Origin: Bradysia coprophila
Taxonomy: Eukaryota; Arthropoda; Insecta; Diptera; Sciaridae
Reading direction: 5' to 3'
DNA: 64,000 nucleotides
Assembly: GCF_014529535.1 (NCBI RefSeq)
Contig: NW_023503632.1
Span: 992,001-1,056,000, forward strand
The position numbers and the translations under genes are program-made. The notes beneath the pieces are model-generated. The model saw only the letters and a list, made by a program, of their open reading frames with translations. It was not told the DNA's origin and did no database searches. The stretch's first letter is position 1, and each line of letters begins with the position of its first letter. Below are positions 22,277 through 41,574 of this stretch, piece after piece.

Positions 22277-23349
22277 AAAATCGACGCCTTTCTGAAGAAA
22301 CAGCGAGTTCCTGGCGAAACGATGAGTAGTTGCCGTTTCTTCAGGAATTCATCGCTTCTCCAGAAAGTCGTCTTCCTTCCTTTGACCAAATGTTAAAAAA
22401 ATAAACAAACGACGAGAAGAAATGATGACTTTCTGAAAAAGCGGTGTGTTACTGAAGAAACGTCAAGTAGTAGTATAATCAGGACAATCAGTTATTGGTA
22501 CAACCGATATGAAGGGTGTTGTGAGTTCAAAGAACCACTCCATTGGTCTCTGCTACCTATCGTTGGTTTGGCACAATGTCCAAGGAAGTCAAAATGAACG
22601 ATATTTTTGGCACCAATAAATGTCCCGATTCCATTACTTTTTTTGTGAAGCGGCTGCAGTGTAACCACGGACATCATTGGGACCAACGGGTGCATGTGTT
22701 GCCTGTGTAAAAGGAGACACGAACGTTATTATCGTCTAGAAAATGATATTATCGTTCAAAAAACGATATTATCATCTACAGGACGATATTGACCGTGTAG
22801 AAATGTAACCAGCCGCCTGTTGTGATAATTATCCAAGTTGTTTGTTGGGGTTGTTGTTGTTGCTACGAGGTCAATACACATTTTGGGCTTTTGTTTTCAA
22901 AAATGAAAATTTTTAATTCCATTCAATGGTCTTGTCAGTGAAGACCGCTAACTACTTTGAAATGAAATGCAAATTTACAAAATACACGTCGTACAGTCTA
23001 CACTTATTTCTCTCTAACAAACTGACTCTAACTCTCTCAGTACTCTTTTCCATCGAAAAAATTGCAAAAATTGAATTAGCTAAATTATTGTAGTGGTTGG
23101 TACAGTGCACAATTATGCACATCGTACCAGTGTAAAGTATCACAAAAAAACAAAACATTTCCTATATATGTACATTCACTGTGCGTAACATCCACCCACA
23201 ACGAACACATCGCAAATGTGAAACATTGAATAAGAAGAGAAGAGGCGCGCTATCCACACCATCAACTCCAATTGATGTTAGCACTTATCTTACACGAAAA
23301 TGTGTGTTCCGTTCGAATAATAAAAACGACGTCGAAACGATCATCGGTA
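22277..23349. other. Intergenic spacer
   Basis: Downstream of ABHD18. Apart from the palindrome element at 22721-22800 I see no gene or repeat; a GTT run lies at 22838-22862. Confidence 0.4.
22721..22800. repeat. CGATATTATCG palindrome element, copy 2
   Basis: Contains three A/CGATATTATCGT-like palindromes and the right terminus GACGATATTGACCGTGTAG. The left terminus has diverged. Confidence 0.7.
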
Positions 23350-31199
<7,850 letters not shown>

Positions 31200-31247
31200 T
31201 TGTTTCATTCATTAAACCTTCTGTCTCAATCTATACAGGCCGTTCAC

Positions 31248-32474
31248 ATGTGGCAAAGATGCAATAGATGTAAGCGACAAAGGATTTGTCGATCGAATTT
31301 GCTCAAATTGCTTGGTGGAAGCGTGATAGCGGGCGCTCTAGGTGTGTTTGCAGTGATTGGATTTGGCATTCTGCAGGCACACACTACGTTTGCTTTTCTC
31401 CAAGTTTTGGGTTCATTTTGTGTGTGTTTACACATATTTGATGATGGAACAGTCACCGCAATAGGTCGTCTTGGAATGTGTGCGCTGAAATTGGACTGGT
31501 GTAACTATATGCTAGTTTCTATGAAAATCAGAAAGGTCAAGGACATCTGCGGCTGTACAAAAACGTACGTACTAACGGTACGGCATGTCGAAAACTTGCG
31601 GCCTCTGCAGACGTTACAATTTCAGGTGGGAGCCAATTCATGGACATTGTCGTTGAGAAGAACCGAATTTCTCAGCTTTGGTATGATCAGTGAAAAATTG
31701 AGCAGGGTGAAAGTGGCGATCAATATTTCGTCGGACAATTTAGAAGTATCGCCGATAAGAAGAGAAATTATCAGAGATATTGCGGCTGGAGGTGGCTTTT
31801 ATATGCATGATATCATTTCATGGAAAGAACTTTTAAGAGCCGAAAATCGATATGTTAAGAACGCCTGTCTTGCCATGGAAATTGAGATAACGGATGGCAA
31901 ATTTTTTGTCGATTTACGCGAGAAAGATGAACTGAGACCACGACTCGAATCTCTATTTCGGACAACAGGTATGAAACCGGTCTCTTCTCCATGGGCATCG
32001 TTATGGAAATCTAGAGATTCTGGAGTTATACCAAAAATGAAAATCACGAAAACCGAAAAGAGCTGCGATCTTGGCTGCCTAACCACACTGGAATTAACCG
32101 TCGATAACATTGAAAATATTCGTACACTCGGGTCCACTCCAAGGACTCCAAGTGCAACGATCAAAATCGGGAAATCAACTTGGACATTGGAGGTGACCAA
32201 TTATGATGCAGACTATGTCGGACTCAAGTTACGTGCTGACAAGGAATTCGACGTCCGAGTGGTGATTCAAGTTCGTTCCGATAAGACGTCGGTCCTTTGC
32301 ATACGTAAGGTGATCATGCGACATATCGAGCCAGACAGCGATTTGTGCGTTGATCAGCTGCTATTGTGGAGTGAGTTGATCGATCCTTATAACGGTTTCA
32401 TAATGGATGCCGCTCTGAAAATCGAAGTTGAGTTAACCAATGGGTTGTACATACTAGATCACGTCAGTCCGTAA
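31248..32474 (+). CDS. Membrane-anchored protein with two tandem MATH-like repeats
   Basis: Single open exon of 408 codons from the first ATG; a CTATACAG acceptor just upstream (31232-31239) suggests a 5' UTR intron. Basic cysteine-rich start MWQRCNRCKRQRICRS, then a hydrophobic stretch at residues about 18-60 (LLGGSVIAGALGVFAVIGFG and LQVLGSFCVCL) that looks like one or two membrane segments. Two homologous blocks follow, about residues 95-235 and 265-405. They align through YVLTVRHVENLR / TLELTVDNIENIR, VGANSWTLSL / IGKSTWTLEV, ISWKELLRAENRYVKNACLA / LLWSELIDPYNGFIMDAALK, and a closing MEIEIT / IEVELT. This order of strands resembles a MATH/TRAF domain, but identity is low and the call is tentative. 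I know no named gene with this layout. It could be lineage-specific. Confidence 0.6.
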   Translation: MWQRCNRCKRQRICRSNLLKLLGGSVIAGALGVFAVIGFGILQAHTTFAFLQVLGSFCVCLHIFDDGTVTAIGRLGMCALKLDWCNYMLVSMKIRKVKDICGCTKTYVLTVRHVENLRPLQTLQFQVGANSWTLSLRRTEFLSFGMISEKLSRVKVAINISSDNLEVSPIRREIIRDIAAGGGFYMHDIISWKELLRAENRYVKNACLAMEIEITDGKFFVDLREKDELRPRLESLFRTTGMKPVSSPWASLWKSRDSGVIPKMKITKTEKSCDLGCLTTLELTVDNIENIRTLGSTPRTPSATIKIGKSTWTLEVTNYDADYVGLKLRADKEFDVRVVIQVRSDKTSVLCIRKVIMRHIEPDSDLCVDQLLLWSELIDPYNGFIMDAALKIEVELTNGLYILDHVSP

Positions 32475-33600
32475 AAAATGTGTGTTTTAGGGTAAGATCC
32501 AGTTTTTGTCGTTGATTTTACTTTATATTGTGTCAAATATTGCTTTCCATTTACTTTATTACAATTAAAATACTTTTCCACCTTTGATTGCGAATTCATT
32601 GATTTATGACAGACTCACATGATGTCCTTTATACTGATCAGAAAATTTTGGTAAAAAAAACGCCCATAAATACCAACGCTAACGTTGGTTAAGTTGACAA
32701 TTGAAAGCTCGTTCATGAAAAAGACCGTTGCCCCCTTTTTTATAAATTCTATGAGACGAATAACCACTACATTTTCCATAACAACCCCATCATTTTCTTC
32801 ATCATTTGCACCTTCCTCGTATGTTGAATTAACTGAAACGAATATGCGAAAATGGGGATAAGTTCATTGTGAGGGTTGTGTATGTGGCCCGAGCGTAAGG
32901 AGAACCACAAGTCACCCGAGGAAATGAAATATTTAGTGTTTAGAATGAGCAAAACCCTCCTATTTCTCCTTATGAGAAGGTTTAGAATTGAGGTGAGAAA
33001 ATAACTATTTTGAAGGACAGCACGCAAAATTGTCCAAACACTATTAATTGTATGTAATGACTCGCCTATCAGAAGAATTACGAGCAGAGCGAACAGAGAA
33101 TATTGGTTCCTTCGATGGAAGTCTTAGGGTTTTGTGAGTAGATGTGACTCGCATTGATGGAAAGCATCGCGTAGTTGAAAATATTGTTTCCATTTAGGGT
33201 TTAAATTATGCTTGGAACTATGACAGATCACACTCAATTTCGTGTCCTATGGTAGGACACATAGGACATTTTTTTTCTCAATCACTTTTCGGTTATATTT
33301 TGAGTCAACTACACTTTATACTGTACACACTCGAAAACGAGACTTTTCATTGTTATCCCGAGTTATGTAATGGATTTTACATGTTGAGAGCGTCGAAACA
33401 TGAAAAGTACGATTTTCGACGCATATGTAGTCTGTAAAATCTTTCTGTTTTCTTTCATCAATGTATGATGTCTCATGTCTCTACTTTACTAAATCAATTG
33501 TTACACGAAACTTACCGACAAGATGATTTGATTCAAGTTGAGGCTGAAGAACAGTGGTGTCAGAGAGGTTCGGAGAGTTACCTGAGGAGTCGTTACGACA
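32475..33600. other. Intergenic spacer with an FIKKGA-type fragment
   Basis: On the minus strand at about 32630-32835 a TTTCAG acceptor precedes a frame reading NSTYEEGANDEENDGVVMEN, then VVVIRLIEFIKKGATVFFMN. It is related to 14126-14371. The rest has no recognised gene; GTTATCCCGAGTTATGTAAT near 33350 recurs in altered form near 36095. Confidence 0.35.
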
Positions 33601-33627
33601 TGGGAAAATTTTGAAATAACCCAAAAA

Positions 33628-34065
33628 TTGGAAGCAATACATTCATGGCTGAATGAGAAAATTGACAAGGTTCGTTTGTTGGCAAATTCATCTGAAGAAT
33701 CGAGTGCTTGGCTTCAAGCTTTACCATCACCGCAACTTGGTACACATTTAAACAGCGACGAATTTAGAGTAGCTGTCGCATTACGTCTTGGCTCGCCAGT
33801 AGTACAGCCCCATAAATGTGTATGTGGAACAAAAGGAGACAAATACGGTAGGCATGGTTTATCTTGCTCCAAAGCATCAGGAACACTACCACGACATCGA
33901 AACTTCAATAACTCAATGCAACGAGAGAACTATTTTGTACAAAAAATTTACCAAATTTTCCAGTTACCACTCATGCTCTCAACCATCTTAAACATACGAG
34001 AATCTGTATGCCACATAAATCCATTCATCACTCTACGAATACACACGCGAATTTCATTCATATAG
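33628..34065 (+). mobile_element. Retroelement fossil, C-terminal fragment
   Basis: Encodes AWLQALPSPQLGTHLNSDEF, then RVAVALRLGSPVV and CVCGTKGDKYGRHGLSC, then PRH. This is the conserved Cys/His segment that follows the reverse transcriptase in a widespread class of invertebrate retroelements. Only this short tail is present; it is old and broken. The exact clade cannot be settled from this fragment. Confidence 0.55.
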
Positions 34066-34093
34066 TAAACATAATAGGCGAGAAGTGTTTTGT

Positions 34094-34124
34094 AGAATGA
34101 ACGTGAATGAACGCGAACATTCGA
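34094..34124 (+). promoter_or_regulatory. Candidate heat-shock element cluster
   Basis: Reads AGAATGAACGTGAATGAACG, then CGAACATTCG, giving several GAA/TTC pentamers including the inverted pair GAACATTC. It lies about 170-200 bp before the small HSP start, with a TATAAA at 34183-34189. The spacing and array fit HSF binding sites. Confidence 0.55.
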
Positions 34125-34293
34125 TTATATTTAGAGAAAATCGAGAAAACTCTCGACGCCTGCCGGTGTTCATAAGTTGTAAAATATAAATGCGGTTGCA
34201 GTGTTGGAATTTCAATCAGTTGAATCGAAGAAATCATTCAGTGAAATACTCAAGTGATTTAACAGTCTGTACATACAAACGGAAGTGTCCGTA

Positions 34294-34917
34294 ATGGCAA
34301 TGCAATTGAAAACGATTTCAAATAAAATGTTCAACCCAGCGGTGAATTTGATGCGAAATTATTCACGTTTTTCGGTGCCATCAATTTTCTTTGAAGATCC
34401 GTTACGACGGCACCGTCAACTGTTTTCGGATTATTGGAACGCACCATTCGATGCCATCGCTCAGGTGCAAAAAATGCAAAAACTCATGGACTTTCGCATG
34501 CCGTCAATGAATGTTTGGGAGGGTGAACGATTCGTCTGCAATCCGAAGGATGGATTTCATGTTTCGTTGAATGTGGAACATTTTGCACCGAACGAAATCA
34601 GTGTCAGAGTCATCGATAAATCAATTTTGGTGGAGGCGAAACACGAAGAACGAGCTGAAAATGGTGAGAGCTATGCATCGAGACACTTCACCCGACGATT
34701 CGTTTTGCCGGATGAATTCAGCGAGAAAGACATTGTGTCCACTCTATCGTCGGATGGAATTTTATCAGTCAGAGTACCACCAAAAGAAATTGACCCGCAG
34801 AATGCACGGAATATTCATATTCAACAAACGGGAGCGCCGGCTCGAAATCTTGGTCAGAATGGTCCAGGACAAAATCCAACCATGAATCAGAATCAAAACG
34901 AACCGAAAAATAATTAG
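34294..34917 (+). CDS. Small heat-shock protein (alpha-crystallin/HSP20 family)
   Basis: ATP-independent holdase chaperone that binds unfolding proteins. Single exon, 207 residues, from the first in-frame ATG at 34294 (MAMQLKTISNKMF). N-terminal arm has WNAPFDAI and RHRQLFSDYW. The alpha-crystallin domain covers about residues 78-165: DGFHVSLNVEHFAPNEISVR, VEAKHEERAENGESYASRHF, RRFVLPDEFSEKDIVSTLSS and DGILSVRVPPK. The tail is rich in Asn/Gln (NPTMNQNQNEPKNN). The first 25 residues (basic and amphipathic, with MRNYSRF) could be read as a weak mitochondrial presequence, but that is inference. Intronless structure, a TATA box and upstream heat-shock-element-like repeats fit a stress-inducible gene. 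No sister copy lies in the window. Confidence 0.95.
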   Translation: MAMQLKTISNKMFNPAVNLMRNYSRFSVPSIFFEDPLRRHRQLFSDYWNAPFDAIAQVQKMQKLMDFRMPSMNVWEGERFVCNPKDGFHVSLNVEHFAPNEISVRVIDKSILVEAKHEERAENGESYASRHFTRRFVLPDEFSEKDIVSTLSSDGILSVRVPPKEIDPQNARNIHIQQTGAPARNLGQNGPGQNPTMNQNQNEPKNN

Positions 34918-35710
34918 TGGACTGCGAGGTGGACTGCCTATTCAGGAATGCAATATTTCATTAATTTCTGTTGGGAGTGATTAACTGCCATTAATTAAGA
35001 TCTTGTTGCAATCAATCGAAATTGTAGTGAAATATCATTACGTTGTTGTGAAATACATGAGACGTTTTTTTTTGTATTCAAATTGTTTTGCTTATTTCAT
35101 CATTCGTTCTGCTATACGGCTGATGCAATTGCGCGGTTCACTGCAATATTCGAGGCAATATTACGAAAAGTTGTATCGCCTACAGTGATCCAGTACCTTA
35201 TTTTTATAAAGCCCATAGAGGGTTGTTGTCATGTAATAGTTATTGGTGTTAACCAGCAGCAATGCTTTTGGTAGTTATTTTCGCAACAAGTGACGAAAAG
35301 TCGGACCTTCCGTTGCCTTTATTGCGAAATACGTTTTCGACAACTGCGCTGCGAAAACTGAACTTTTTCATGCGTGATTTGGGTGGCGATCGAATGGTTT
35401 TTTTTTCTCTGGCTTTCTAAGTTTTACTTTCCACCACTAGTGATGAAATGGATTTACTTTTCACCACTCCTTCTGCACAACTAACCCTTTAACCGTAAAT
35501 AAAAATTCTGCCCTGACCGAATTTCGGACCACCGACACCAAAACCCAACGCAACACCTCTAACCATTCAGATATTGAGATATATAATCGCAGTGAACCAA
35601 TTTTTGAAGCGTACCTAAATATTTCGTTCATACGATCGATTCGCTTCGCTCGTTTAATAATATCACATCTAGTCACAAAAACTACCATTTTTCGCAACTA
35701 TAAATTACTA

Positions 35711-35982
35711 GTATACAACTCGATGATAAATACTTTTTTAGGCACACGATGTGTATTGGGGGCCATTCACAAATTACGCACGTACCTAAGGGGGGTGGGG
35801 TTTCAGAAATTAGACCTTTTTATATGAAAAATGCGTGCGAAACGGGGTGGGAGGGTGTCAAAAATTAACCGTCCACCGCGTGCGTAATTTGTGGATGTCC
35901 CCTTGGCACACTCGACCTACGGCCTCGAGTGACAATCTACACATCTAGTACCTAAAAAAGCATTTATCACTCGGTTGTATAA
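35711..35982. repeat. TATACAACTCG-TIR element hosting a MITE
   Basis: Left arm GTATACAACTCGATGATAAA, then TACTTTTTTAGGCAC; right arm GTACCTAAAAAAGC, then ATTTATCACTCGGTTGTATA. The centre outside the nested MITE has CACTCGACC/GGCCTCGAGTG, itself palindromic. Confidence 0.65.
35759..35902. repeat. GGGGCC MITE, copy 3 (nested)
   Basis: Ends GGGGCCATTCACAAATTACG and CGTAATTTGTGGATGTCCCC, with TTG on both flanks. Closest to copy 1. Confidence 0.8.
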
Positions 35983-36500
35983 ATAACTATTACATAACAA
36001 GGGATAACAAGTTGAAAAGTAGAGTTTTCTTGGAAATTTTGTTGATCCGAGGCGAGGCCGAGGTCAATAAAACACACGAAAACTAGACTTTTCACTTTTA
36101 TACCGAGTTATGTAATATATATTACACACTTGTCATGAAGAATTCGAGGCTTGCCGAGACTGATAGTGACAAGTGTGAACTCTATTTTATCACATAAGCG
36201 AAAACGAGACAACAACATAGAACTGAAATGTAATTTTTGAAACCTAAACCAATTTTCTTGTTTTCTCTGGGTGTGTAATAAGCCACTTTCGACCCTAGCA
36301 CAGCTCTGCTACTTTCATCAGCCTTCGAATTTTTTCTATGTTCGTGCTAGTAGCAGTGCTGTGACCCTAGGGAAAACAAAATTATGAAAATTGATAAATA
36401 ATTACTTGCGCTTGACCGGCGCTAATTACATGAATGGCAACTTTTGTGGTGGACCTTTGTTCGTATAAGATATTACTTTGGTATAAAAAAAACGAAGTGA

Positions 36501-38721
36501 CTATTCGCCCGCGCGGGCGAATAGCATATTATAGACTAATCGCCCGCGCGGGCGAATAGCATATTATAGACTAATCGCCCGCGCGGGCGAATAGCATATT
36601 ATAGACTAATCACCCGCGCGGGCGAATAGCATTTTATAGACGGCCGTTGCTAATCGCCCGCGCGGGCGAATAGCATCTTATGGACTATTCGCCCGCGCGG
36701 GTGAATAGCATTTTATAGACTAATCGCCCGCAAATTCCTTTTTTTATTTTAAAATAGGTATTTTACTAACGCATGCTTTAAGGCTTTCTTAGCTTAGACA
36801 CGTGGAATAGAATTCGCAAAAAAAAGCCTAGAGAAAATTATCGGTGACAGTTGTTTTCGTAGTAAAAAAAACAACTTCTTTGTTTTCTTCCTTTTACAAA
36901 ATATGATGCAAAGTGCTTACGATCTCTTTTACAAAATGTGACACATTACATGGAGCTTCACGGAAAAAAAAGCCGAAACCGATTACTTTTGTGAAAAACG
37001 TTTTTGTTTTGTGAGAAACGTTTTTCTTTTGTGTAAAACGATTATCGTTTACCTCAAAGAAATATCTTTTGTAGCAAAGGTAAATCTGTTCTCACAAAAA
37101 TTTTCTCTTTTGGACTAGTTCTGTTGGCCATTTTCTTTTGTGATAACCGCGAATTAACGTTTTTCCCAAACGATTGCGTTTAAAAAAAATGTTGAAGGAA
37201 TTTTTCTTGGGTTCAATACTTTCTTAAGCAAAAGTTGAATTCTCTTCTTCTTTTTCGCTTTATTTTTATGTGCGACTAATTGTGCAAACAATTTCGAGAT
37301 ATTTTACAGTGATCTGCATCTAAAATGACCGTCGTGCTATGATTTCATTGTTTCTCATATTTCTATCATATCTTCACACTTTCGTTATGGAGAAATGAGG
37401 GAAGTAAGAGAAACGATGAAATCAATAACACAACGGTTATTTTAGGTGTAGATCGCTGTAACTTTCGAGATGAGTTGAATTTCCAAGTTTCGAAAATTAA
37501 TTTCGGATCGAATATCGAAAAGCTACCTGCTTTTTATTCTGAACTAAAGGCCGCATCCTAGTCAATCTTTACGAAAACAATTAGTTTCAGTTTGACGATT
37601 GTCACAAAAGATTAACGTTTGTAACAAAAGAAATACTTCTGTACCAATTGTTCGTATGACTAAACAGCAACATTAGTAAGATCGTGGACTGAAGATCATG
37701 AGGTCGGGGGCTCAAAACCATTACAAGGTAAAACATTTTTAAATGAAAAAAAAATCTTTGAAATAAACCAAATATTCCACTGCATACAAGACAGTCCGAT
37801 AAATTGAAGAAAAAAAAATGTAGGAAGAAGTGCAGAAAAAATAATTATATTTTCTTTCGCTTCGTACATCGGTCGTTTCGTACAAAGGTAAATCGTTTTT
37901 CACAAAAGAATTTCTCTGTTATCCGTAAATTACCTTTGTGATAAACACAAGATTTCTCTACGTGTTATGCTCCTTTTACAAAATGCGACGCAAGGAGCTT
38001 ATGCCTCCTTTTACATAATGTGACGCAAGGAGACTATGCTCCCTTTTACATAATGTGGCGCGCAAGGAGCTTATGCTCCCTTTTACATAATGTGACAGAA
38101 GGAGCTTATGCTCCCCTTTACATAATATGACACATGTTGCTTATGCCGTGGTTTACAAAATTACTCCCTTTTACATTAAGTAACTTACGAATAGAAGGAT
38201 GTCTTTTAGAAATTGTAATACAATAAACTGAAAGTGTGAAGTAATGTAACAGGCGGAACCATTGGCCTAAAAGAAAGACTAAAGTTTTTGACTTTTAAAA
38301 GAGCCACAAAATTTGACAATACTATGCTAACCTTGGAGTTTAGAATCAAAAGTTTTTCAAACACCACTTTTTTCTTGATTCGTTCACATTTCATTCGTAA
38401 CTCTTTCATCTGATCTGTATATTTCTACGCTATTTTCACACTTAATTAGCATCTTCACTAACTGTATATTATATGTTCATCGCGCAATAACTGTCATTTG
38501 CGGGCGAATAGTCTATAAGATGCTATTCGCCCGCGCGGGCGATTAATCTATAAAATGCTATTCGCACGCGCGGGCGATTAGTCTATAAAATGCTATTCGC
38601 CCGCGCGGGCGAATAGTCTATAAGATGCTATTCGCCCGCGCGGGCGATTAGTCTATAAAATGCTATTCACCCGCGCGGGCGAATAGTCTATAAAATGCTA
38701 TTCGCCCGCGCGGGCGAATAG
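36501..38721. mobile_element. Palindrome-array (foldback-like) element B
   Basis: Both ends are arrays of the 24-bp palindrome CTATTCGCCCGC + GCGGGCGAATAG, spaced by about 10 bp (CATTTTATAGA type). The left array, 36501-36736, has six full units and a half unit ending CGCCCGCAAAT. The right array, 38496-38721, is its mirror: a half unit ATTTGCGGGCG and six full units. A few units carry single changes (TAATCG, CACCCG). The interior has TTTTGTGAAAAACGTTTTTG-like runs (36975-37180, 37870-37960). It also has a tandem of about 37-bp units with CTCCCTTTTACATAATGTGA and CGCAAGGAGCTTATG at 37965-38170. No coding gene was recognised. Confidence 0.8.
37965..38170. repeat. Internal minisatellite of element B
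   Basis: About five copies of a 37-38-bp unit, CTCCTTTTACA(A/T)AATGTGACG plus CAAGGAGCTTATG. The TTTTACAAAATGT core is shared with the minisatellites of elements A and C. Confidence 0.8.
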
Positions 38722-39236
38722 TCCATACGGCCTAAAAAAAACTCCAGTTTATGGCTGTATTCTGATAATCCCAACTTACGTTGATAGCTATATACATACT
38801 CTATTCACCCTTGACGGTTTATCCAATGAAAACGGTACAGTTTTTCGTTAGTATTATGATCTAGATCTGTGTAAATTTCCGGAACGTTTGTATAAATCAC
38901 TATTGGGGATCAAATCACCAACTTACGCTAGACTTTGGACCCATACTACACAAAATTGATTAATATAGTACTAGGTCCCACCTTTTGGGCGGGTCAGGTC
39001 CCTTGACTGACAATTCTTTCAATATATTTTTGACCAATTTCATTGTTGAACTTCCGAAGCATCACTGATACAAATGCCTACATTTAATATATCGATTACT
39101 CTAAACATTACAACGAAATTTGACAGAAAAAGTTTTTCAAATAAACCTTCGAAGACCGAATGATCTTTGAGTTCTAATTTTTCTTATAAATTTGCAGCAA
39201 GATTTTCAATCAACCACAAATCGTAAATAAAATGCG
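38722..39236. other. Spacer
   Basis: AT-rich DNA between elements B and C; no gene, promoter or repeat recognised. Confidence 0.4.
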
Positions 39237-39985
39237 ACTCGTGTGAATTCCGGCCCTCGCTTCGCTCTGGCCGCAAACTTCCCACTCGTATGAGCTATCT
39301 ATTATTCTGTTTGATTGCCATTTTGTCATATTTAATCAGAGTAGATGCGAAGTTTTACAAATGTGGAACGATGAGAGGACTCTTTCACTTTGGTAAAAAA
39401 TTTAAAAAAAAACCGATAGATGTTCTTCTCTTACAGTTTTGTACAAAAAGGAAGTCCCCCGGTATTTTACAAAACCGTCACTCGTGAATAAAATGTGGAT
39501 GGTAATAAACGACCAATAAATTAATTTTTTTTTTTTCGTTTCTTCACTTTTGTCGATTAAGAAAACGACAAAAGTGAGGAATCGACAAAACGTCTTTAAG
39601 TTACATTTCGTAGAAGGATGAATTTCCCTAGGAACGAACAAAACGTCTTCTCATTACATTTTGTAAAAGGATGAATTCCCTAGGAACGAACAGAACGCCT
39701 TCTGGTTACATTTTGTAAAAGGATGAATTCGCTAGGAACGACCCGCATTTGCTTTATATTTCCAAAATCGACAAAGAGTGAACGAAAGACAATTTTTTTT
39801 TTACTTTTTACTGATTTACTGAAGAGGTGCCAGCGACATGTACCACATTTCTATCGGTATTTTATTATTTTTATCGGTAAAATTGAATTTTTCTATTTGT
39901 CGAATATAATATCCCATAAAATTATTACGAGTCGTGAGAATTACGGCCCTCGCTTCGCTCTGGCCGCAAACTTCACACTCGTATG
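39237..39985. mobile_element. Element C: direct-repeat-flanked region with TTTTACAAAATGTAA minisatellite
   Basis: Two direct copies of a 50-55-bp GC-rich block (GGCCCTCGCTTCGCTCTGGC, then CGCAAACTTC.CACTCGTATG) lie at 39237-39291 and 39933-39985. Between them, 39590-39740 holds three units of about 57 bp with TTACATTTTGTAAAAGG and ATGAATTCCCTAGGAACGA. Whether the two blocks are the ends of one element or two insertions is not settled. Confidence 0.5.
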
Positions 39986-40211
39986 GGAGTTGTAACATAT
40001 TTTGTTTGATTGTTGGAATAATGAATTTTAAAAAAATATTCAGAAATTTGTTGAGAATGACTTATATCTTATATTGCCTACAAAGAATGATGGTTACATT
40101 TAACGTTTTTCATAAAATTTCCTACACTTTTCAATCATAGTGTGCTCATGACATTTTTCTGCTGTAAGACCTTGAGTAAAAAAAACATCTTTCTTTGGTA
40201 GTAGACGCATT

Positions 40212-40545
40212 AAATTTGTTAGTCAACTATCAAATTTGATAGTCAACTATCAAGTTGTTAGTCAACTATCAAATTTGATAGTCAACTATCAAATTTGATA
40301 GTCAACTATCAAATTTGATAGTCAACTATCAAGTTGTTAGTCAACTATCAAATTTGATAGTCAACTATCAAGTTATTAGTCAACTATCAAGTTGTTAGTC
40401 AACTATCAAGTTGTTAGTCAACTATCAAATTTGATAGTCAACTATCAAGTTGTTAGTCAACTATCAAATTTGATAGTCAACTCTCAAGTTGTTAGTCAAC
40501 TATCAAGTTGTTAGTCAACTATCAAGTTGTTAGTCAACTATCAAA
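40212..40545. repeat. TAGTCAACTATCAA satellite
   Basis: About 17 tandem units of 19-20 bp sharing TAGTCAACTATCAA. Two unit types alternate irregularly: one continues ATTTGA, the other GTTGT. No coding capacity. Confidence 0.9.
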
Positions 40546-41574
40546 TTTTTAGCAGTTCACTAACAAGAAATGTTTACCGGTTAGAGGCTGGGCATGTAGT
40601 GCCGAAATTTTTCTTTCTACTTGTTTCATGCACATTATCGAAAACATACTTATACGATTTACACACACTACGCAACAAAATCAAATTTCATCAAAGTAAT
40701 CTTTTTCGATTGAGGCTATAATCAACAGTGTAAAATCCTGTTTTTCTGGGATAGCTTCCAGATCCTTCGTCCCACATAGCCCATCTTCGAACTTAGCCTC
40801 GGTATTTTACTTCCACAAATTTAAAAAAAAGATTCATCCAAATTGGTTAAAAATTACTCAAGTTATCGTGCCCTCAACGATTTTTTGTTACCCACATTTA
40901 ACGTTTTTCATACCATTTCATACATTTCAATCACAGTGAACCTTTTTGTTACCCACATATTTCGGTATTTTCTGGTGTAAGACCCTGACTTTCAGTCAAG
41001 GGAATAATGGGTAATGGCATGCATGCCGTTCTTTGTGAAGGCGTCAGGCCTGGGATAAGGTTCATTGATTCATAGTCAGAAGTCAGAAGATAATCTGAAG
41101 AACTAATTATTTTGTGGATGCTGTGCAATTGTAAACTCAAAGTTCAAACGAAAGTTTTAGATCCGATCGGATTGCATCAATTTGCTGCAATTATTTGCCT
41201 TTTGACAACAAAATTGCGAAGATATGAGTTACAGTGGTTCACTCAACTCTTTCCTATTGACGATTGACCGTATGGACAACAACATTCAGAAGATTCACGA
41301 CCTTATTTAGACGATGGCAATAGTTGGTATGAATAAATGAAAACCAGCTGTTTCTGAAGTTCAACACCGCCGTCTGCATATGTTTTGAATAATCTTTTTT
41401 ATATAAGCTAAAGGTTTAGTCTCTTGATGCCGTTGACCTATATTGAGAGCAATTGCAGTTAATTGTTGTTCTAACGTGAGTCCGCACGGTGAGTGTTTCA
41501 ATGAAACGTGATTCGCTTTCGATGTGAAAAGAAAACATTTTTCTTTCGACCAGCATTCCAACACCGATACAATA
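40546..41574. other. Spacer upstream of the lipid phosphatase gene
   Basis: 40770-40880 resembles the 3' module of the tandem-unit elements (CCATCTTCGAACTTAGCCTC). The remainder should contain the 5' UTR and promoter of the gene at 41575; no clear TATA box was assigned. Confidence 0.4.

Larger units (their letters stand above)
34918..36500. other. Spacer with nested inverted-repeat elements
   Basis: After the small HSP there is no supported gene. 35711-35982 is an inverted-repeat element that contains the GGGGCC MITE at 35759-35902. At 36050-36190 are short sequences (CGAGTTATGTAAT, CGAGGCGAGGCCGAGG) of repeat character. A gene-like 78-codon frame at 35461-35697 overlaps none of this but has no recognisable domain. 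Confidence 0.4.

Noticed and set aside
36501-38721. CRISPR-like array because of regularly spaced repeats
   Set aside because: The spacers are nearly identical short AT-rich links, the repeats are full palindromes and mirrored at both ends, and the context is eukaryotic.
40212-40545. Binding-site array or CRISPR
   Set aside because: No unique spacers; a plain 19-20-bp satellite.
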